DNA of 64,000 nt from Schistocephalus solidus (GCA_017591395.1 WEDG01004650.1:46868-110867); one strand, 5' to 3'. Positions 9,661 through 21,800 are shown, counted from the stretch's first letter. The notes: generated from the letters alone by a model not told the origin. Numbers and translations: made by a program.

Positions 9661-10989
9661 AACGAAATAAAATATTGACAATGTGTGCAGATAAAATGTA
9701 CAAATATTTAATAATGTAGGCAGAACTTGCCTGTTAGGTCAACAGATAGCGATGTTTTGAAATTAATAGTGAACTATAAAATAGGCAGTGAAAAAACTCC
9801 TACCTTAAAAGTGGAGGCAGATGTTAATAGGCCTTCATGTTCGAATATAAGGTAGGAGAAAAAACTGCTTAGGTAAGTAAGGTAAGGGGTAAGAGTAGGC
9901 TAATACTGCAGTAGCATTTCAGAATGAGATAATGAAACTTCAATATGGTTCGTTACTGATCACTTAGGCGCATGAAATAAAATCTCGCGAAAAGGAGTCG
10001 GTGAGCTCTAAGCCTAAGCATCTTAGGATCCAGAATTGAATTCTGAGCATGGCTACCATCCAGCGAATCGGGAGCGTTTGAGACTGTGTACGTCCGAATT
10101 TATACGTCTGAATGACTTCATCTTTTTAATGACTGGTGATATAAGGAGAAATCATGGTTCCTGGGGGACCCGCGGAAGAGAAAAAATAGTTTAAACAGGG
10201 CCACTTAAATTCCCAATCTTACTTTATCTGAGTCATAGAGAAAGCTGCTTTGAAAAGAGGAGAAAAATAAAAGGTAAATAGAATCAGTTTAAAGATAAAT
10301 TCGCAGTCTTCTACTACTTAACGACCTTATTTCAAGTTGTAAGTTATTTTGAAGAAAGCTATACCTAGAAGCAAAGAATAGAGAGCGTTGACACGTGGAA
10401 GATGCAGAAGAAGGTATAATTAGTGCAGAATTTCTAAGATTATAAGCAAGACTAACGTGGGTAGTGACAAAAAGCTTGGAGAGATTTGAGCTATTATTTT
10501 GGTGAAAAAGGAAACAAAAGCCTGCTTCCAGGCTCCTGGCCCAAAGACATTTGAGCTTCGTTAACTGGCATTTGGTTGAATAGGAAGTATTTAAAGAGTC
10601 GGATACAGGAGGTTTTGGTGAAATATCTTTGGTCATTTTAAATTTTTGAACGGCTAGTTTCGTTAATTAAACCGAAAAAAGGACAGCAAAATTCAAAAGC
10701 GGGAAGTACAAACATACGATTAAGTCATTAAATAATTTCAGGAAGGTAGAAATTGTAAGAAATAAGCCGGCAAATCTGAATAGCTTTGGCCGTAATTCAA
10801 ACGGCAATAGGCACGTAACGGACCCTAAATACCGGTGTTGTTTTAAACAGACCCTCTTCCGTTTTTGTAGATAGGCTGAAAATCGACACGCGCCAACCAT
10901 CGGACACGCCGCCGCCACTCGATAAGTCGTTTCTATCTATCGCCCCTTCGTCGTTTAAACTATAATCGCTTTCTATTTATCGTATTATT
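9661..10989. other. No gene recognised; probable 5' flank of the Gypsy element at the right end
   Basis: AT-rich DNA with purine-rich runs. Minus-strand frames at 10289-10636 and 10667-10918 have no recognisable content. The last 70 bases or so before 10990 may belong to the LTR or leader of the Gypsy element, but no matching LTR pair is present to confirm it. Confidence 0.35.
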
Positions 10990-11102
10990 TACATTCATTG
11001 TATCCAGATTATTCGTTCACATATATTGTACACTTCGCCTTAACTTATCCCATATATACCATCGTTATATTGATTATATGGTTATTTATCGTTCGCATTA
11101 TT

Positions 11103-12030
11103 ATGCCGGAAATGTCCGGGTCTTCAGAGGACACAGTGTCGAAGGATACTCTCGTGAAGAAAGATACCGAGCTTTACCCACAACCCAGTAGTCCGGCTTC
11201 ATCCCCATCGCCGAACCGGCCGGATGCTACAATGGTGGCAGCGATAACCGGACCATACTCCCCTCCAGTTATTCCACACAATCCTCTCCCCAACCTCGAC
11301 CAACACCCTCAACCCAGAGTATCCCACGCAGATCCCCTCCTCAAACCAGGACCCTACGACGCCAGACACAACATCCGCGACTGGTTGGTCGAACTGTTCT
11401 TTTTCATTGTTGATCTTGCCCCTGCCGACCACACGAGATATATGTTATGGTTCCTTACACCCCCCACCGTAAGTTGGCGATGACTTCCGGAATTTCCCTC
11501 CACACGCCCTTCAATACAGCCAAGGAAATACTACTTTCATTATTTGACAACCAAAGTTCCTCTTCAGCAGCCGGCAAGCGACTGTACAGCCTCCGTCAAA
11601 CACAACAAACCAACGACGAGTTCGCCACCGAGTTAATACAACTGGCACGTCGCGCCTTTTCGGACCTAACCCTCAAGCGATCGCGATGACCTAGTGCTCA
11701 ACCGCTTCACATCTGGTCTCCGAGATCACGCAGTCGTAAATCACTTCATCCTCAACCCGCCTACAAACCTGACTGCTGCACTACAACTCTGCCGGCGGTA
11801 TGACAGCCGAAAAATCCAAGACATAACCCCGAAACCCTGCAAACACAACCCAATGGACCAGACAAATATTTTACCCCCTCCCACATCCACGTGACCCCCG
11901 GATACCCGACCACCTACCAAAAGAACGACGCTCCCACTGCGGTTCCCCAACCACAACCCAGGGTGCCCATACTGCGCGGCGTACAGACCCCACGCACATC
12001 ATTGCGGACACAACTCTCCCCGTAAGTCCC
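11103..12030 (+). pseudogene. Gypsy gag-like polyprotein, broken
   Basis: Probable start at MPEMSGSSEDTV (11103), followed by a Ser/Pro-rich linker and then capsid-like text. The second half has FDNQSSSSAAGKRLYSLRQ and TNDEFATELIQLARRAF, typical of the C-terminal capsid region of Gypsy gag. After a stop near 11688 it resumes with LNRFTSGLRDHAVVNHFILN. A zinc-knuckle-like CPYCAAYRPHAHHC lies at about 11964-12005, with spacing C-2-C-5-H-3-C rather than the standard 2-4-4. Frame shifts occur near 11450 and 11690. Gag would package element RNA; this copy cannot make a whole protein. Confidence 0.7.
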
Positions 12031-12059
12031 CGTTTTTTAACTCTACCCATGTTAATCAA

Positions 12060-12373
12060 ACCAGTCCTGTGTCTGCATTTACTGTTCCACTGCTCCTTGA
12101 CAACCACACGGTCCATGCACTAGTCGATACTGGAGCTAACGTATCCCTAGTAACTCCCCTCAACCTTCCTCAGAATTTGCTTAGTCAAATATAACCATTG
12201 CCCACACCCCAAAATCTCCGAGCGACAAATGGTACCTCGATACCTATTTCCGGAACCATTACGTTACAAGTAGTCGTCAACGATTCCCATGTAACTCACG
12301 ACTTTTTAGTGACACCCAGCAGCTCGTGGCCCCTCGTCCTTGGATGAGACTTTCTCACGACCCATGACTGCAT
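12060..12373 (+). pseudogene. Gypsy aspartic protease
   Basis: Retropepsin-type protease that would cut the polyprotein. The catalytic motif reads HALVDTGANVSLV (Asp-Thr-Gly at 12126-12134). After a stop and frame change near 12193, the sequence continues with RATNGTSIPISG and ends with WPLVLG-stop-DFLTTHDCIV, the ILGxDFL segment that closes the domain, with the variable residue replaced by a TGA. Length of about 100 residues suits the family. Not functional because of the internal stops. Confidence 0.75.
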
Positions 12374-12544
12374 CGTCTAAACCCGCGACCGATGGTTATC
12401 ATTAGCCCCGCACACCAACCTGACTGCCCCAGCAACCTCTTGCGACGATTTCAACCTCGTGCATAATGCTGTCCTGTCAGCAGCCGCTTTCAACCCTACA
12501 CCTTGAGATGAAATCCTCCCCTCCCCCCTCTCAGTAGGCACCAT

Positions 12545-12917
12545 AGCACATTCACAACTAAGGAACCTACTCACCTCTTTCGCCGGGCTCTTCACATGGT
12601 CCATGGACACAATCGGCCGTACACACCTAGTACAGTACACAGTCGACACCGGCGAAGCCAAACCGATCTGGCAACCCCCACGACGGATCCCGGTACGGTA
12701 CCGCGACGAAGTCAAAAAAATGCTGGACGAGTTGTTTGAGGCTAAAATCATCCGGCCTTCTGCATCCTCTTGGGCATCCCCCATAGCTTTAGTACCCAAG
12801 AAAGACGGCTCCCTACGTCTATGCATAGACTATCACCGACTGAACGCCGTGACGGTACGCGATTCATTTCCACTCCCACGTTTAGACGATACCCTCGACG
12901 CGCTTGGCAACGTCTGA
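12545..12917 (+). pseudogene. Gypsy reverse transcriptase, N-terminal fragment
   Basis: The fragment reads from the linker into RT: a run ending HLVQYTVDTGEAKPI, then RRIPVRYRDEVKKMLDELF, IRPSASSWASPIALVPKKDG, LCIDYHRLNAVTVRDSFPLP and LDDTLDALG. These are RT motifs 1 and 2 of the Ty3/Gypsy group (the SPW-like SW.SP and DYRxLN blocks). It ends at a TGA at 12916, before motif A and before the YxDD catalytic pair. The sequence after it does not continue the domain convincingly, so the truncation is physical. Confidence 0.85.
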
Positions 12918-14468
12918 TTATATTTAACCACCGATAAAATATCATTTATTTGAAATAGGACAAGGAGGACCTAACAAGGGACCTTGAAGGGCACAACTCT
13001 CAATCGGAGCAGCACTTGAGTATGAGGACTCCCCTAAAACAGTTTGTTTTTGATCGAATAAAGTCAGTAAGGGGACTATTATAATCCTTTGGCCTCTAGT
13101 TTAGCTAGAAGTCGTCTAGGAGGCATTTAATCGAATTCCTTCCTATGATTAAAGCAGATAACTATAACAGATAGATGATCATTAAAAAGAGAGGTTTGTA
13201 GTCACTTTAAGTCATTTTATTGAGGGAATTAGTCTGTCGACCTTGAGCTCACTATTAAAATTCGAAACTGTCAATAGAATAAACGTCTTCAGTAATAAAA
13301 CGGAAAACTGAAAATTCAAGGTTATCGATAAGTTTGGGCCGTGTGCAAGCTGCCACTACGAACACAATGTTCATTATATGTACAATAGTTTCTCAGAAAA
13401 TGAGAAGTAGACAAGCTAACTGACACACATCGCATGGTCTTCCAGGTAGAAAACTATATAAAATAGAGGACTAATGAACTATTTTCTGGTACACCATTTG
13501 GGTATGAGCCACACAGAGCTGATTGTTAGCGACCGAAAACATTCATAAATGCATTTTTCTTTGGCTATACGCAAGGGCTCTCACTTTAAGGGTGTATTTA
13601 TTCATTATCTAAAAAGCAGTTTTTTCTTCTGTTATAACTAATTTTAAAAATTATGACAATTTTTGCAGTGTCCGGTGTCAAGCCTACACAGACTGTTGAA
13701 GACCTTTTTTTCGACTCCTCTGTTGGTGGTCTGAGAAATCAGCATTGAGAGTATCATGATCGTTTCTCTGGAAATTCTACCATGACCGTCACGACCCCTA
13801 CGGTCCTTCGCTCGTTCAAATCTAAGCGTATGGATTATGCATGCGATGGTTTCCCCTGTCTAGCATCCTTGACGGTTACGGTTATAGCCAGTCGATACGC
13901 CTTGGGATCTCACCTGCGGTGCTGAAAAATAGCCTCTGTCATTACACGATTTCTTCCACAATGAGGAGCGTTCAGCATTAGCATATCGGTCCTAACTAAC
14001 GCGTATGTTTTTCACCTAGTAGCGACTGTTTTTTTCTCCTTGAAATCCTACAAACCTCATTCAAGATATGCCTCCTAAATTAAAATTCCCAATGAATCTT
14101 TTTCACTGTCTGCTCATTTATTTAACTTTTTGACCACACTGATTTGTGCCAATTGTCATCAGCAATAACTGGCCTATTATTCAAAACTTAACTGTACACG
14201 ATTTCGCGCTTTTTTAATTTGTTTATCCAATGAAAGTTCCCTTCCGCGTACTCAAATAAAACATATATCTCTCTACATCAAATGTTTTTCGATAGCTTCT
14301 TTATTATTATACATAAGTTTATGATTGTTAAAGAATTTTCTTAAAAAAATAATTTGCAAAACTTATTTTTTATCGCTGCCTGTTAGCGGTAAAATTTTTG
14401 TGTTTTAAACATCATGCATGTTCTAAGCAATTCGGTTGCGCAACAAGCCTGACGCCTAAGCTTTGATC

Positions 14469-14510
14469 TAGCTTTATGAAACGACTATTTCTAGTTGGTT
14501 CATAAAGCTA
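14469..14510. repeat. 12-bp perfect inverted repeat with an 18-nt loop
   Basis: TAGCTTTATGAA at 14469-14480 is followed by its exact reverse complement TTCATAAAGCTA at 14499-14510. It could be a MITE remnant or a chance hairpin; nothing coding is nearby. Confidence 0.8.
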
Positions 14511-14880
14511 AACCGAACATAATCAACAATATAATATAAAATACAAATATGAAGACTGTAGGACAGCTTTGAGCGTTTCTTACCGTTGAAAGTTTCTTGC
14601 TCCTAACCGATTTCCACCTTTTGAGCGATCGATTCAAATAAGTATAATTAGTTGGCAGACCCCACACCGGAATGGACGGCAATCACACGTGATTGGAAGT
14701 GCCAATCCTTTAGAATTGACCGCAGCCTTTTCTACCTCTGTCGAATAAATATTATCGAGCGTCTATAACATACTATTATTGACCCTTACAATTCTTACCC
14801 AGATACATTCATCCCCATTCTGTATAGCTGTTTAATTTTCAATTTTTATTATTTCTAAACCTTGGAAGGCCGGGTTTTTA

Positions 14881-14973
14881 CTAAAACAAACTCCTAATTT
14901 CGAAACACTTCTATTTGAATCCTACAACAAAAACAAACCTCAATTAGTAACTGAAAAGAGGAGTTTGTTTTAG
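14881..14973. repeat. 15-bp perfect inverted repeat with a 63-nt spacer
   Basis: CTAAAACAAACTCCT at 14881-14895 and its exact reverse complement AGGAGTTTGTTTTAG at 14959-14973. The 93-bp unit has the shape of a very short MITE or foldback element; flanking target-site duplications were not found. Confidence 0.8.
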
Positions 14974-15870
14974 GTTTTTCTCTTGTGTGCTAAGGCTTTG
15001 ATGGCGCCCAAAAAGTGCTCAATCAATAAACATATTGACTATTACGTGTAGCTTAGAAGCTTATTTTCTTGGCGAGAATGTGATTAGAAATAATTTTTCA
15101 AGAGGTTTTGGGGGAACCAGGGTTTTATGAACGCCTCGATAATTATTAACGTCCGAACAAAATTCCGTCTTTAAGACAAGAAGAATAATATATATCTTCA
15201 ATGAGCCAGGAAATAATCTATTTAACAGATAAACTTAGAATATATGGCTAAGCAATCGGGGGAATCTCGGTAGTCTCTTGATACCTGAGATTGGAATATC
15301 ATCAGTCCCCATAGATTGCGAGCTTTTTAGAAAAATTATGTGTTACCGAGTTAATTCTTAGTAGAAATATATGATACTTATGATATTGAATGAATATGGC
15401 TGAAACGGCGGAACCGGTTCAGCTTCCATCGTAAGATATTTTGTTAAAAAATCATTAAACAGTTTGGCCTTGTTAAAGTCTTCGAGAAAAAATTAATAGA
15501 AGGAATGGAATTAATGGAGGAGTTTTGTAACCTAGTTTAACGTAGGGCCGATGAAGGAACAGTTGAGCTACAGTTTCTGCAGGGCACAGCTCACTAAGTG
15601 CGCAAGAGTAGGTAAGAGTTAGCAAGTTCGTTACCACGACCAGTCTTATACATTGCCTAATACAAGTTCCTTCTCGAACACCAAGATACTCAACTGGCAT
15701 CTAGACAGCAAACACAATATCCTCATTAAAGGGGTTCCTAAGTCAACTTCTCTGATTAAAAAAGGAGAGGGTATAACATGACCTGGATCTGTTCCAAACA
15801 TATTAAAATGCCATCCGTCAAGATGGAGAATACTTTACTGAGCACGAAGCTTTCCATCTAGAGAACGCTA

Positions 15871-16152
15871 ATGCTTCTCATGAACTGTTATCACCACAAC
15901 CTCTTAAAATCCTTCTCAAAAATGAATTGCAGACCTCACAGCTTATCGAACGGAGAATGGGTCTTTTACCAATACAGAGATGTGTTTTTTCCGCCGGATT
16001 ATAAACCAGTGGAAAGGCACAAAGTGATGAAGCTGAGGGCCGAACTGAAGAGGAGGAAAATGGCTCCGAATACGCGACAAGAATATCATACTGATGAAGA
16101 GTTCCTTCCTAGGGCAGACTCATTTTATCATCAGAGCTGGCCGTTGCCGTGA
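15871..16152 (+). pseudogene. CR1 copy C ORF1 C-terminal region
   Basis: Two overlapping frames carry family text. One reads PLKILLKNELQTSQLIERRM (from about 15900), an RRM-like strand-helix unit. The other, shifted, reads DVFFPPDYKPVERHKVMKLR (about 15981) followed by a basic AELKRRKM and ends at SWPLP just before the endonuclease. In ORF1 proteins of CR1-type elements a strand, a Pro-rich turn and a basic helix in this order form the nucleic-acid-binding C-terminal part. A frameshift at about 15980 separates the two halves. Confidence 0.6.
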
Positions 16153-16154
16153 AG

Positions 16155-16918
16155 ACGGATGATGAAGATCATGTAGTCAAATGTTCAGAGCCCTTTCAAC
16201 AAAATGAGTGAGTTCAGGGCAAGCCGCAGATATAATAACCCTGAGATAAACGTGGCTCTCAGAAGATATTCGAGAGCACGCCGTATCCCTTCGTGGTTAT
16301 CAACTCTTAAGAAGAGACAAGAGAAGCCGTGGAGGTGGAATCGTTGTTTATGTTGGCTCTAATATAACTGCAATTTCCGAGGTTAATCCCTTGACAGCAA
16401 ATTGGAAGTTTTATCTTAAACTCTTAAATACGCCCGGCCACTAGCATTCGCAGTTGCATACCATACCTCAAACTTTGAATATCGAACGCGAAATCCTTTT
16501 CCTAACGGAGCTGATCAGGACTTGCTAGAACAAAGATGTCCTTAGCCATGGAGACTTTAATGCTCATAATGTTGACTGGCAAACGTGAACGGTTTCGGGC
16601 CCAACGAGCACATTCGGTCATCGTTTGCTTGAGATGGTAGCCGAAAAATTGCTCTACCAGGATGTACCGTTCAGGACACGTGTTATAGAAGGACAACATT
16701 CGAATTGTCCAGAACCGGTTTTCACCAGAATCAGGGAAAGTGTGTTCGATTTAAAAGATCTCTCACCAGTGGTAGCTAGTGAGCAGATTGTTCTGCTATT
16801 TGATTATGCCATGTTCTCGAATTCTGATTCACTTACAGAAATGGAAACACAACTTTCAGCAATATCGTGGACAACCAAATCATGGGGAACCGATACGAAG
16901 AATTCTAGAGTATGTTGA
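16155..16918 (+). pseudogene. CR1 copy C endonuclease, catalytic site mutated
   Basis: APE-type endonuclease. NVQSPFNKMSE lies near its start and HGDFNAHNVDWQ at about 16548-16583 (the catalytic GDFN strand). The last stretch reads DLKDLSPVVASEQIVLLFDY at about 16755-16806. In the family this last block is (K/R)SDHxxLxFDY, so the Asp-His catalytic pair appears as Glu-Gln here. Stops and frame changes around 16200-16620 also break the frame. Longest intact piece is 16625-16918. Confidence 0.75.
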
Positions 16919-17379
16919 GCTCCCTGGTTAGATGAATTATTAATCGTTGTTGTCCCCTAACACAAAAAAACAAAAAATCATCTGCTGTGGATAAACCGCA
17001 AACTTCACGTCTCTTTAAAAAGAAGAAATGAGATGTGGAAGCGGTTGCGACTTACGTGGAGTCTCGAACAATTGCAGGAATAAAAACGACAACTGATATC
17101 TGTAAGCGTGAGACAAACCGACTCAGAAGGAGCTATGAGCTAATCATACTACAGAACTCGATGGAGCATACCAAAACTCCTTCGTGGTTACATACTCAAT
17201 AACCAAAGAAATCGTTACCCTTTTCCAGTGCTGTGGTCCAAAAATGGAGTAATGGAGACGGATAACAAAACGAAAGCCTCCGTTTTTTCTAGTTTCTTTT
17301 AGTCGGTATTCACTCATGGAACAAATTCCCCTCCACTCCCCCTACCCAGGAAAACTACAGAATTACTCAACCCGAAGCC

Positions 17380-18105
17380 TGCCAAGCCACCCAGTCCAGA
17401 TAGAATTTAACCGCATATCCTTCGAGATTTGGCCGATTTACTGTGTGAGCCGGTGTCGAGGATATTCCAAAAGTCAGTAGACGAAGACGAACTACCACAG
17501 GAATGGCAAACTGCCCTTATCTCCCCGATCTTTAAAGGATTGTCCAGGCTGGAGCCGGAAAATTACCGTCCTATTTGTTAACCTGCATTTTGTGAAAAGA
17601 ATTAAAATTTTTTATTAAGAGACATGTAAGGAAGTATCTGAAGAAGAAGAACATATCATGTGCTGACTAGCATGGCTTGCGCCCTGGTCAATTTTGTCTC
17701 ACGAGTGGTCTTATCTCACAGGAAAATGAACAGAAGCATAGACCAAGAAAAATCCATATGATGTCATTTTCTTCGACTTCAAGAATTCGTTTGATAGCGT
17801 ACCTCGTCGGCAATTGTTACATAAGATAAGGCAATGTGGTATCCATGAAATCATTTTTAAGTAAGTCAAACGTTTCTTGTCTTGCAGACCGCAAAATGTA
17901 ATTGTTGCACCACAAAATCCAAATGGGTCTAGGAGATATTGGTGTTCCGCAGGGTTCAGTCTTAGGTCCCTTTCTGTTCCTCATTTATATAATAGACTGC
18001 ACTGATAATCTTGAATGTGATGCGATCACGCAGGCAGATGACATCAAAATCGGGATAAGCATAAGCTCCGCTAAGGACACACAGAAACTACTAGAAAACC
18101 TCTAA
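17380..18105 (+). pseudogene. CR1 copy C reverse transcriptase, broken
   Basis: RT motifs in order over several frames: PPSPDRI (about 17388), LPQEWQTALISPIFKG and LEPENYRPIC; then VIFFDFKNSFDSVPRRQLLH (motif A, about 17764-17823, Asp present). Next are [17 protein letters not shown] (motif B, about 17942) and QADDIKI (motif C, about 18033), where Gln replaces the usual Phe before Asp-Asp. The catalytic aspartates survive, but stops (for example 17408, 17580, 17667) prevent translation. Confidence 0.8.
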
Positions 18106-18109
18106 AACT

Positions 18110-18830
18110 TGCTGGTCTTGTTCAACAAGTGGCTTCTGACGTTTAATATATCTAAATATGTAGTCTTACACTTGTTATCTAGGAGAAGACTTTTCCCCAC
18201 ACACCAGTACTGCCTAAACAGAACGCTACGAAAAGAAGTATATTCGCACAAAGATCTAGGCATATAAATAGCTTCAAACCTAATGCCCTGTGACCACCCT
18301 TAAAGAACCGTCCGAAAGGTGACGAGCATCATGCACTGGATCAGTGTGCTTTAATAGTCATTCCTCTCGATCTGTTTCCGTAGATCTTCAGTAATTTCGT
18401 TAGACCACATTTAGAATACTGAAAGCCAGCCCGAATGCCCTAGATGAAGAAAGGCAGTGATCCCATCGAGCAGGTGCAAATACGGGCAACACAATTGCTG
18501 AAAGGTTTTAGGACCCTGTCATATCCATAGAGATTTATCAAGCTTAATACGTTTCCTTTACACAAAATATAAATGAGATGTGACCTGATATTCCGCATTA
18601 TCCATAGTCATACCTATTCGTGGAATTCCGAAGATTTATTTGATTGTACAAAAATCATAAACCTATGCAGTCTTCCATATTAGGTCAAACGCGAATGCCT
18701 GCACCTATATCGACAAAAGTTGCATTTCAGCCGGCGAATGGTTCGACTATAGAACTCAATTCCAAGCGAAATACTGACGAAGGATACCGTAGGTATCTTC
18801 AAAGGCAGTTGATGTTTAATGTTTGATAAC
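18110..18830 (+). pseudogene. CR1 copy C C-terminal domain, heavily decayed
   Basis: Traces of the post-RT domain appear in several frames: FNKWLLTFNISK-like text near 18125, IRATQLLKGF-like text near 18480 (the RRATKLVxGL motif), and NSIPSEILTKDTVGIFK near 18755 (the NxLPxxVVxAxSVxxFK block). The order matches copy B 8500-9286. No frame stays open through it. Confidence 0.6.
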
Positions 18831-21800
18831 CAATGACTCACACTTCAGGACTATCTTCACCCAGACATGCGTTTTGTTTCACGATTTCAATTTATATACA
18901 TCGTACCACTACACAGCTGACGTAAAGCGTTTCGTTAATATTATAAATGACTATATTTTATGTTACCTGTGTGCATTTGCATTTATGGTTTCCATTTTAC
19001 ATAAAAATGGGTTCATTAAATGCTACGCACTTAAACCTTAATATATAAATATATAAGTCTTAAAGTTAAGAAGGTATTTTGAGCAAGTTTGTGAAACCAT
19101 AGTATGGCTCTTTAGAGACATTTCGACGTCACTGTCGTCGGGAACCTCTAATAACCCTACCATAACAAGTCGCTACCTTGAAGGCTGAGTCTACCTTGGA
19201 TGTAAGCTGTTATGGCCCAGTTTGAGGAGTTTTTCATTTTTTTTAAAACTATTAATACATCCGCGATTTTTTGAAGCTACGTTTCTTCGGAAAACCATCC
19301 TCAAGAAATAATCATGCAAAATAACTACTTAGCGTAATTAGATTTCGAAGGAATGGGACAAAATGGGTAGATAAGCGACCAAACTCTTTCCTTTTTATGC
19401 TACATCAGGTTTATATGGACATTGCTTAAAGTTAGAAATTGTACTTAATGCTGCAACAAGCAGCAGAACACTTTCGTTTAAAATAAGTCGAGCGAGGGTG
19501 CAGGCCATTTTTAACCTAAAAACTGACGTTGACTGAAATGCAATTAAACATGGTCATTATACCAATATGTTTAAGAGCAAAAACAACCCTTCCCAGAAGG
19601 TATAATATTAAACGTTTTTTAAAAAAACATCCTTGGAAGCATGCAATACTAATTCTAATCTTTAGAGATAGAGAGAGAGAGAAAGTGGATAATTTGACAT
19701 GGGCATTGCACTTTTTAGGTGATTAAATTTTATTACAGTTTGCTATCATGGAGGCCATTTGTGAAACTTTTCAACTTTATCGTTATAATTTCATAACCCA
19801 GATTTAACCGTGCTCGATAAGGAAATTCCTATATCTGTTCACATTTACGACTTTGATTCAAAATCATTTAAACTTCCGCTTTTATTCGCACACCCACAGA
19901 CATAAATTGAGCGCCGTTAGCATCTGATGTTCGTCTTTCCGTGCCTAATGACGGTCATTCGTAGAATTGTTGACGGCAAATAAGATTTCAACAAGGAGAC
20001 CGAAGCATGCTCGAAGCAACACTTCCCAAAATATTTATTCTTAATTCTAAAGGTCTACTCAGTTTCCATTATAGGGCTCAGGTACTACAGTGTTTAAAGA
20101 AATTTACTGGTTTAGTTGACGATGACTGGAAGACTACCAAACGATACCGTCATCGTGCGATAGGACGAAGATCGAACGCTCCACAAAAAGAAAAGCGCTG
20201 CGCTGGAACCGAATGAAAGGCACACGAGGAGCATGCATACCCGGAGAGAAACTTCTATGACGGAATTTTGAAAAACGTACAAACTAAGTTACATGAGCCC
20301 ATGAAGCCATTCAAAGAATGTAGCCTTTAAACAGTAACAGGCGTTATCGGGATGGTAAATCTGTTGACAATAACCGCTTACGAACAATCTAATTCAATCC
20401 TCTTTGTCGTTTTAGAGGGCAGGCAAAACCATGTAGTCTTTACATATGCTTTAGTGTTGTTCGTATAACTAGTTACTATTAACATTGCGTTACTTCATTG
20501 TCTTCGAAATGAGCACAAATTCCTTTTCTCTTACTCTCAGTACACTGAAATGTCAGAGGAATTTGAAGTCTTTGGGCGTTTTGCTTCACTTTGGAGGCAA
20601 TAAAGATAGAGAGGAGAAACCGTAATGGAGACCGTAAGTACATTTAGTAAGCACCTTTTAAATAGATATCGAGGATCGCGTTCATTGTACCAAAAATTAC
20701 ATCGAAATTGTTTATTTTTTGACGATGACATTGTTCGGCCAGTGTGGTATTTGTGAGTCCCTGTTAGGCATTTCGATGCGGACCAAAATAAAAATGTCTT
20801 TGCAGCAATAAACATAGACGTTTCACTGAAAGACCAACCATAGAACCTGTTTTCCAGTCCTGCTTTTATTTCAGACTGCCGTTATCTTTTTAACAATATT
20901 CGTGCCATGTACATCCATCTTTCATTGAATATGTGAACAAAAATGGATGTTTTTCACCTTTAAGGAATATGATTGAACGATATTAATGACTTCAATACAT
21001 TGCATTTAATCCTTACGATGCACAAACACAATCTGCTCAGAGGGTAACATACATGGAAGGATTGCTTTTGCGTCATCCAAAACCGTTCTTAAAACTTTCG
21101 AATTCTGATTATGGTGCCCTTATGGAACAACTGAACTTATTGCTGTGCAAGTTCCTTTGAATAAAATAAAGTGTCTTACAACGGCTAGTTTTTACATTCC
21201 TTTCTGAACTCATAGAGCTACCTCAGTCCAGGTTTTAAATTCCCGTTACCAACTTGTTTAGTTGTCATCTGAGCATCTGCTGCTTTAACGTGTGACAACT
21301 GAGTAACGTGAACTTACGCCCACTCACTTTTTTTGGACTTTAAACACACGATTTCTTTTAATTGCCAGTCCTCCGAATCTTATCACCATTTTCTAAGTTA
21401 TAACCCTAGATTTTTACTCACTAAAATAGACTTCCATTTTGAAATCAAGTTTCCATATTAGTTCATCCAAAAATCTATTAAAAATAAATTCTGCATTTAG
21501 TTTTCAATTGTCATATATTTAGGAGGCTTTGTCACTAATAAACCCTCAGGTAAGTATTCAAGGCGGTTTTTAATCAGTTCACTTGAGATTATACTGAACA
21601 TAAAGCCTTGAGAAAGAAGTTTGCCAAGTTTGTGCGTCATGTTTTCCCATATCTAAACTAAGTTTGGTCAATTTTCGCATAGTTAGGAGAATTTGGATCC
21701 AAAAATTATAAGGCCAGTTTTTGCGTCTTTAAACGTTAAGAACGCAGACATTCTGCAGTATTTATTATTTAAAGTAATTCAGAATCCCTTTTCCGAAACA

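Larger units (their letters stand above)
10990..12918 (+). mobile_element. Gypsy (Ty3)-type LTR retrotransposon, truncated after the first part of RT
   Basis: Gag, aspartic protease and the N-terminal part of RT follow each other in the usual Ty3/Gypsy order, in DNA distinctly richer in C than its surroundings. RT stops abruptly after about 12917 in AT-rich sequence. The YxDD active site, RNase H, integrase and 3' LTR are all missing. No paired LTRs could be found in the window. Several stops and frame shifts show it is not active. Boundaries are approximate. Confidence 0.85.
12919..15774. other. No gene recognised; contains two hairpins and a possible repeat block
   Basis: AT-rich DNA without supportable ORFs. 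A block at about 13640-14050 has a higher G+C content and, on the plus strand from 13776 to 13923, an open run starting MTVTTPTVLRSFKS. I cannot assign it. Two inverted repeats are listed separately. Confidence 0.4.
15775..18830 (+). mobile_element. CR1-like non-LTR retrotransposon, copy C, decayed
   Basis: Same subfamily as copy A (3310-3960), here with ORF1 end, endonuclease, RT and C-terminal domain all traceable in order. It carries more stops and frame changes than copy B. The 3' end is near 18830, where the C-terminal domain's final frame stops. The 5' part of ORF1 is missing or unrecognisable. Confidence 0.85.

Noticed and set aside
19118..19140. Minus-strand hairpin CGACG/CGTCG followed by GAAA, hammerhead-like at first sight
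   Set aside because: The first box reads CCGACGA, there is no stem III closing on a UH cleavage position and no stem I partner. It lacks most of the core seen at 58603.
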